A stretch of DNA of 6,295 nt from Pseudomonadota bacterium (GTDB lineage Bacteria; Pseudomonadota; Alphaproteobacteria; Caulobacterales; Caulobacteraceae): NCBI GenBank assembly GCA_023409795.1, contig JAEYQX010000234.1, positions 1 through 6,295 of the forward strand, in the 5' to 3' direction. Both the position numbers and the translations under genes were made by a program. This document shows, in pieces, positions 5,431-6,295 of the stretch (positions within the stretch are counted from its first letter, which is position 1; every line of letters starts with the position of its first letter). The notes under the pieces were generated by a model, which was not told the DNA's origin, did not search any database, and saw nothing but the letters and a program-made list of their open reading frames with translations.

Positions 5431-6295
5431 ATGCCCGAACTGACCGATAAACAGACTTTTTCTGACGACGACGCTCGGGAGTTCCACGCCGTCCCGTCGC
5501 CGGGCAAGATCTCCATGGCCCCGACCAAGCCGATGGCGACCCAGCGCGACCTGTCCCTGGCCTATTCGCCGGGCGTGGCGGTTCCGGTGCTGGACATCGC
5601 CGCCGATGCGGACAAGGCCTACGACTATACCTCCAAGGGCAATATTGTTGCCGTCATCTCGAACGGCACCGCCATCCTGGGCCTGGGCAACCTGGGCCAC
5701 ATGGCGTCCAAGCCGGTGATGGAAGGCAAGTCGGTCCTGTTCAAGCGCTTTGCCGACGTCGACAGCTTCGACGTCGAGGTGAAGACGACCGATCCGGACG
5801 AGTTCATCACCGTGGTCAAGAACATCGGCGACACCTGGGGCGGCATCAATCTGGAGGACATCAAGTCCCCCGAATGCTTCGAGATCGAGGCCCAGCTGCA
5901 GGACCTGCTGGACATCCCGGTCTTCCACGACGACCAGCATGGCACGGCCATCATCTCGACCGCCGGCCTGATCAACGCCTGCCACATCGTCGGCAAGAAG
6001 CTGGATGAGGTAAAGGTCGTCCTGTCCGGTGCCGGGGCTGCGGGCCTGTCGTCGATCGCCCTGATGAAGGCCGCCGGCGTCAAGCCCGAGAACACCATCA
6101 TCTGCGACCGCCAGGGCGTCATCTACAAAGGCCGCGACAACGTCTCGCAATGGCAGGCGGCCCACGCGACCGACACGTCCCTGCGCACCATCGCCGAGGC
6201 GATGGTCGGCGCCGACGTGGTGCTGGGCCTCAGCGCCAAGGGCGCGATCACCCAGGACATGGTCGCCTCCATGGCGGCCAATCCGATCATCTTCG
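5431..6295 (+). CDS. maeB: NADP-dependent malic enzyme (MaeB type), N-terminal 288 codons; 3' end beyond the window
   Basis: Oxidative decarboxylation of malate to pyruvate with NAD(P) and a divalent metal, linking the TCA cycle to pyruvate and NADPH supply in the cytoplasm. The N-terminus follows the E. coli MaeB pattern closely: PSPGKISMAPTKPMATQRD (22-40), then LAYSPGVAVPV with the probable proton donor Tyr45, and KPVMEGKSVLFKRFADVD with Lys100 as the probable proton acceptor. The 55-residue Tyr-Lys spacing equals that of E. coli (39 and 94). Metal ligands by the same alignment are Glu142, Asp143 (NLEDIK) and Asp168 (FHDDQHGTA). The dinucleotide-binding loop is GAGAAG (200-205). ATG 5431 is chosen over an in-frame GTG at 5404 because it gives the normal short N-terminus; an in-frame TAG at 5395-5397 blocks anything further upstream. 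MaeB-type proteins commonly carry a C-terminal phosphotransacetylase-like domain, which would lie outside the window. NAD versus NADP preference cannot be read from this part. Confidence 0.95.
   Translation, partial: MPELTDKQTFSDDDAREFHAVPSPGKISMAPTKPMATQRDLSLAYSPGVAVPVLDIAADADKAYDYTSKGNIVAVISNGTAILGLGNLGHMASKPVMEGKSVLFKRFADVDSFDVEVKTTDPDEFITVVKNIGDTWGGINLEDIKSPECFEIEAQLQDLLDIPVFHDDQHGTAIISTAGLINACHIVGKKLDEVKVVLSGAGAAGLSSIALMKAAGVKPENTIICDRQGVIYKGRDNVSQWQAAHATDTSLRTIAEAMVGADVVLGLSAKGAITQDMVASMAANPIIF

Noticed and set aside
5416..6165. A 249-codon minus-strand open frame antisense to the malic enzyme gene
   Set aside because: The plus strand encodes an unmistakable malic enzyme through this stretch; the antisense product has no recognisable domain.

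Overview
The window is uniformly GC-rich, with codons mostly ending in G or C. Its gene set suggests an alphaproteobacterium, most likely Caulobacterales (Brevundimonas- or Caulobacter-like). That placement is inferred from gene content, base composition and start-site style; there is no rRNA or marker gene to settle it.

Layout. Positions 1-4418 hold three genes on the minus strand. Read in transcription order they are: a six-helix ion channel with a C-terminal zinc ribbon (4418-3615); a complete secreted prolyl oligopeptidase of family S9A (3518-1341) after a 96-bp gap; and a second, paralogous S9A peptidase (from 1338 leftward, cut by the window edge). The stop of the first peptidase lies directly against the start codons of the second (TGATGATG), so the two are almost certainly co-transcribed and translationally coupled. 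One has a cleavable Sec signal peptide. The other has a lipobox, so the pair looks like a tandem duplication whose products have been sent to different places (periplasm and membrane). Positions 4466-6295 hold two plus-strand genes: dapF (diaminopimelate epimerase, lysine and peptidoglycan synthesis), divergent from the channel gene, and the first 288 codons of a MaeB-type NADP-dependent malic enzyme, cut by the right edge.

How they work together. The peptidase pair probably digests proline-containing oligopeptides in the envelope. The channel gene upstream is in the same orientation and could share a transcript, but no functional link is visible. dapF and the malic enzyme are ordinary housekeeping metabolism. 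I see no mobile element, CRISPR array, tRNA, rRNA or phage-like sequence. The window reads as ordinary chromosome. Its most notable points are the differently targeted peptidase pair, the channel with a zinc-ribbon tail, and a probable leaderless dapF transcript. I did not find evidence of a new multi-gene system.
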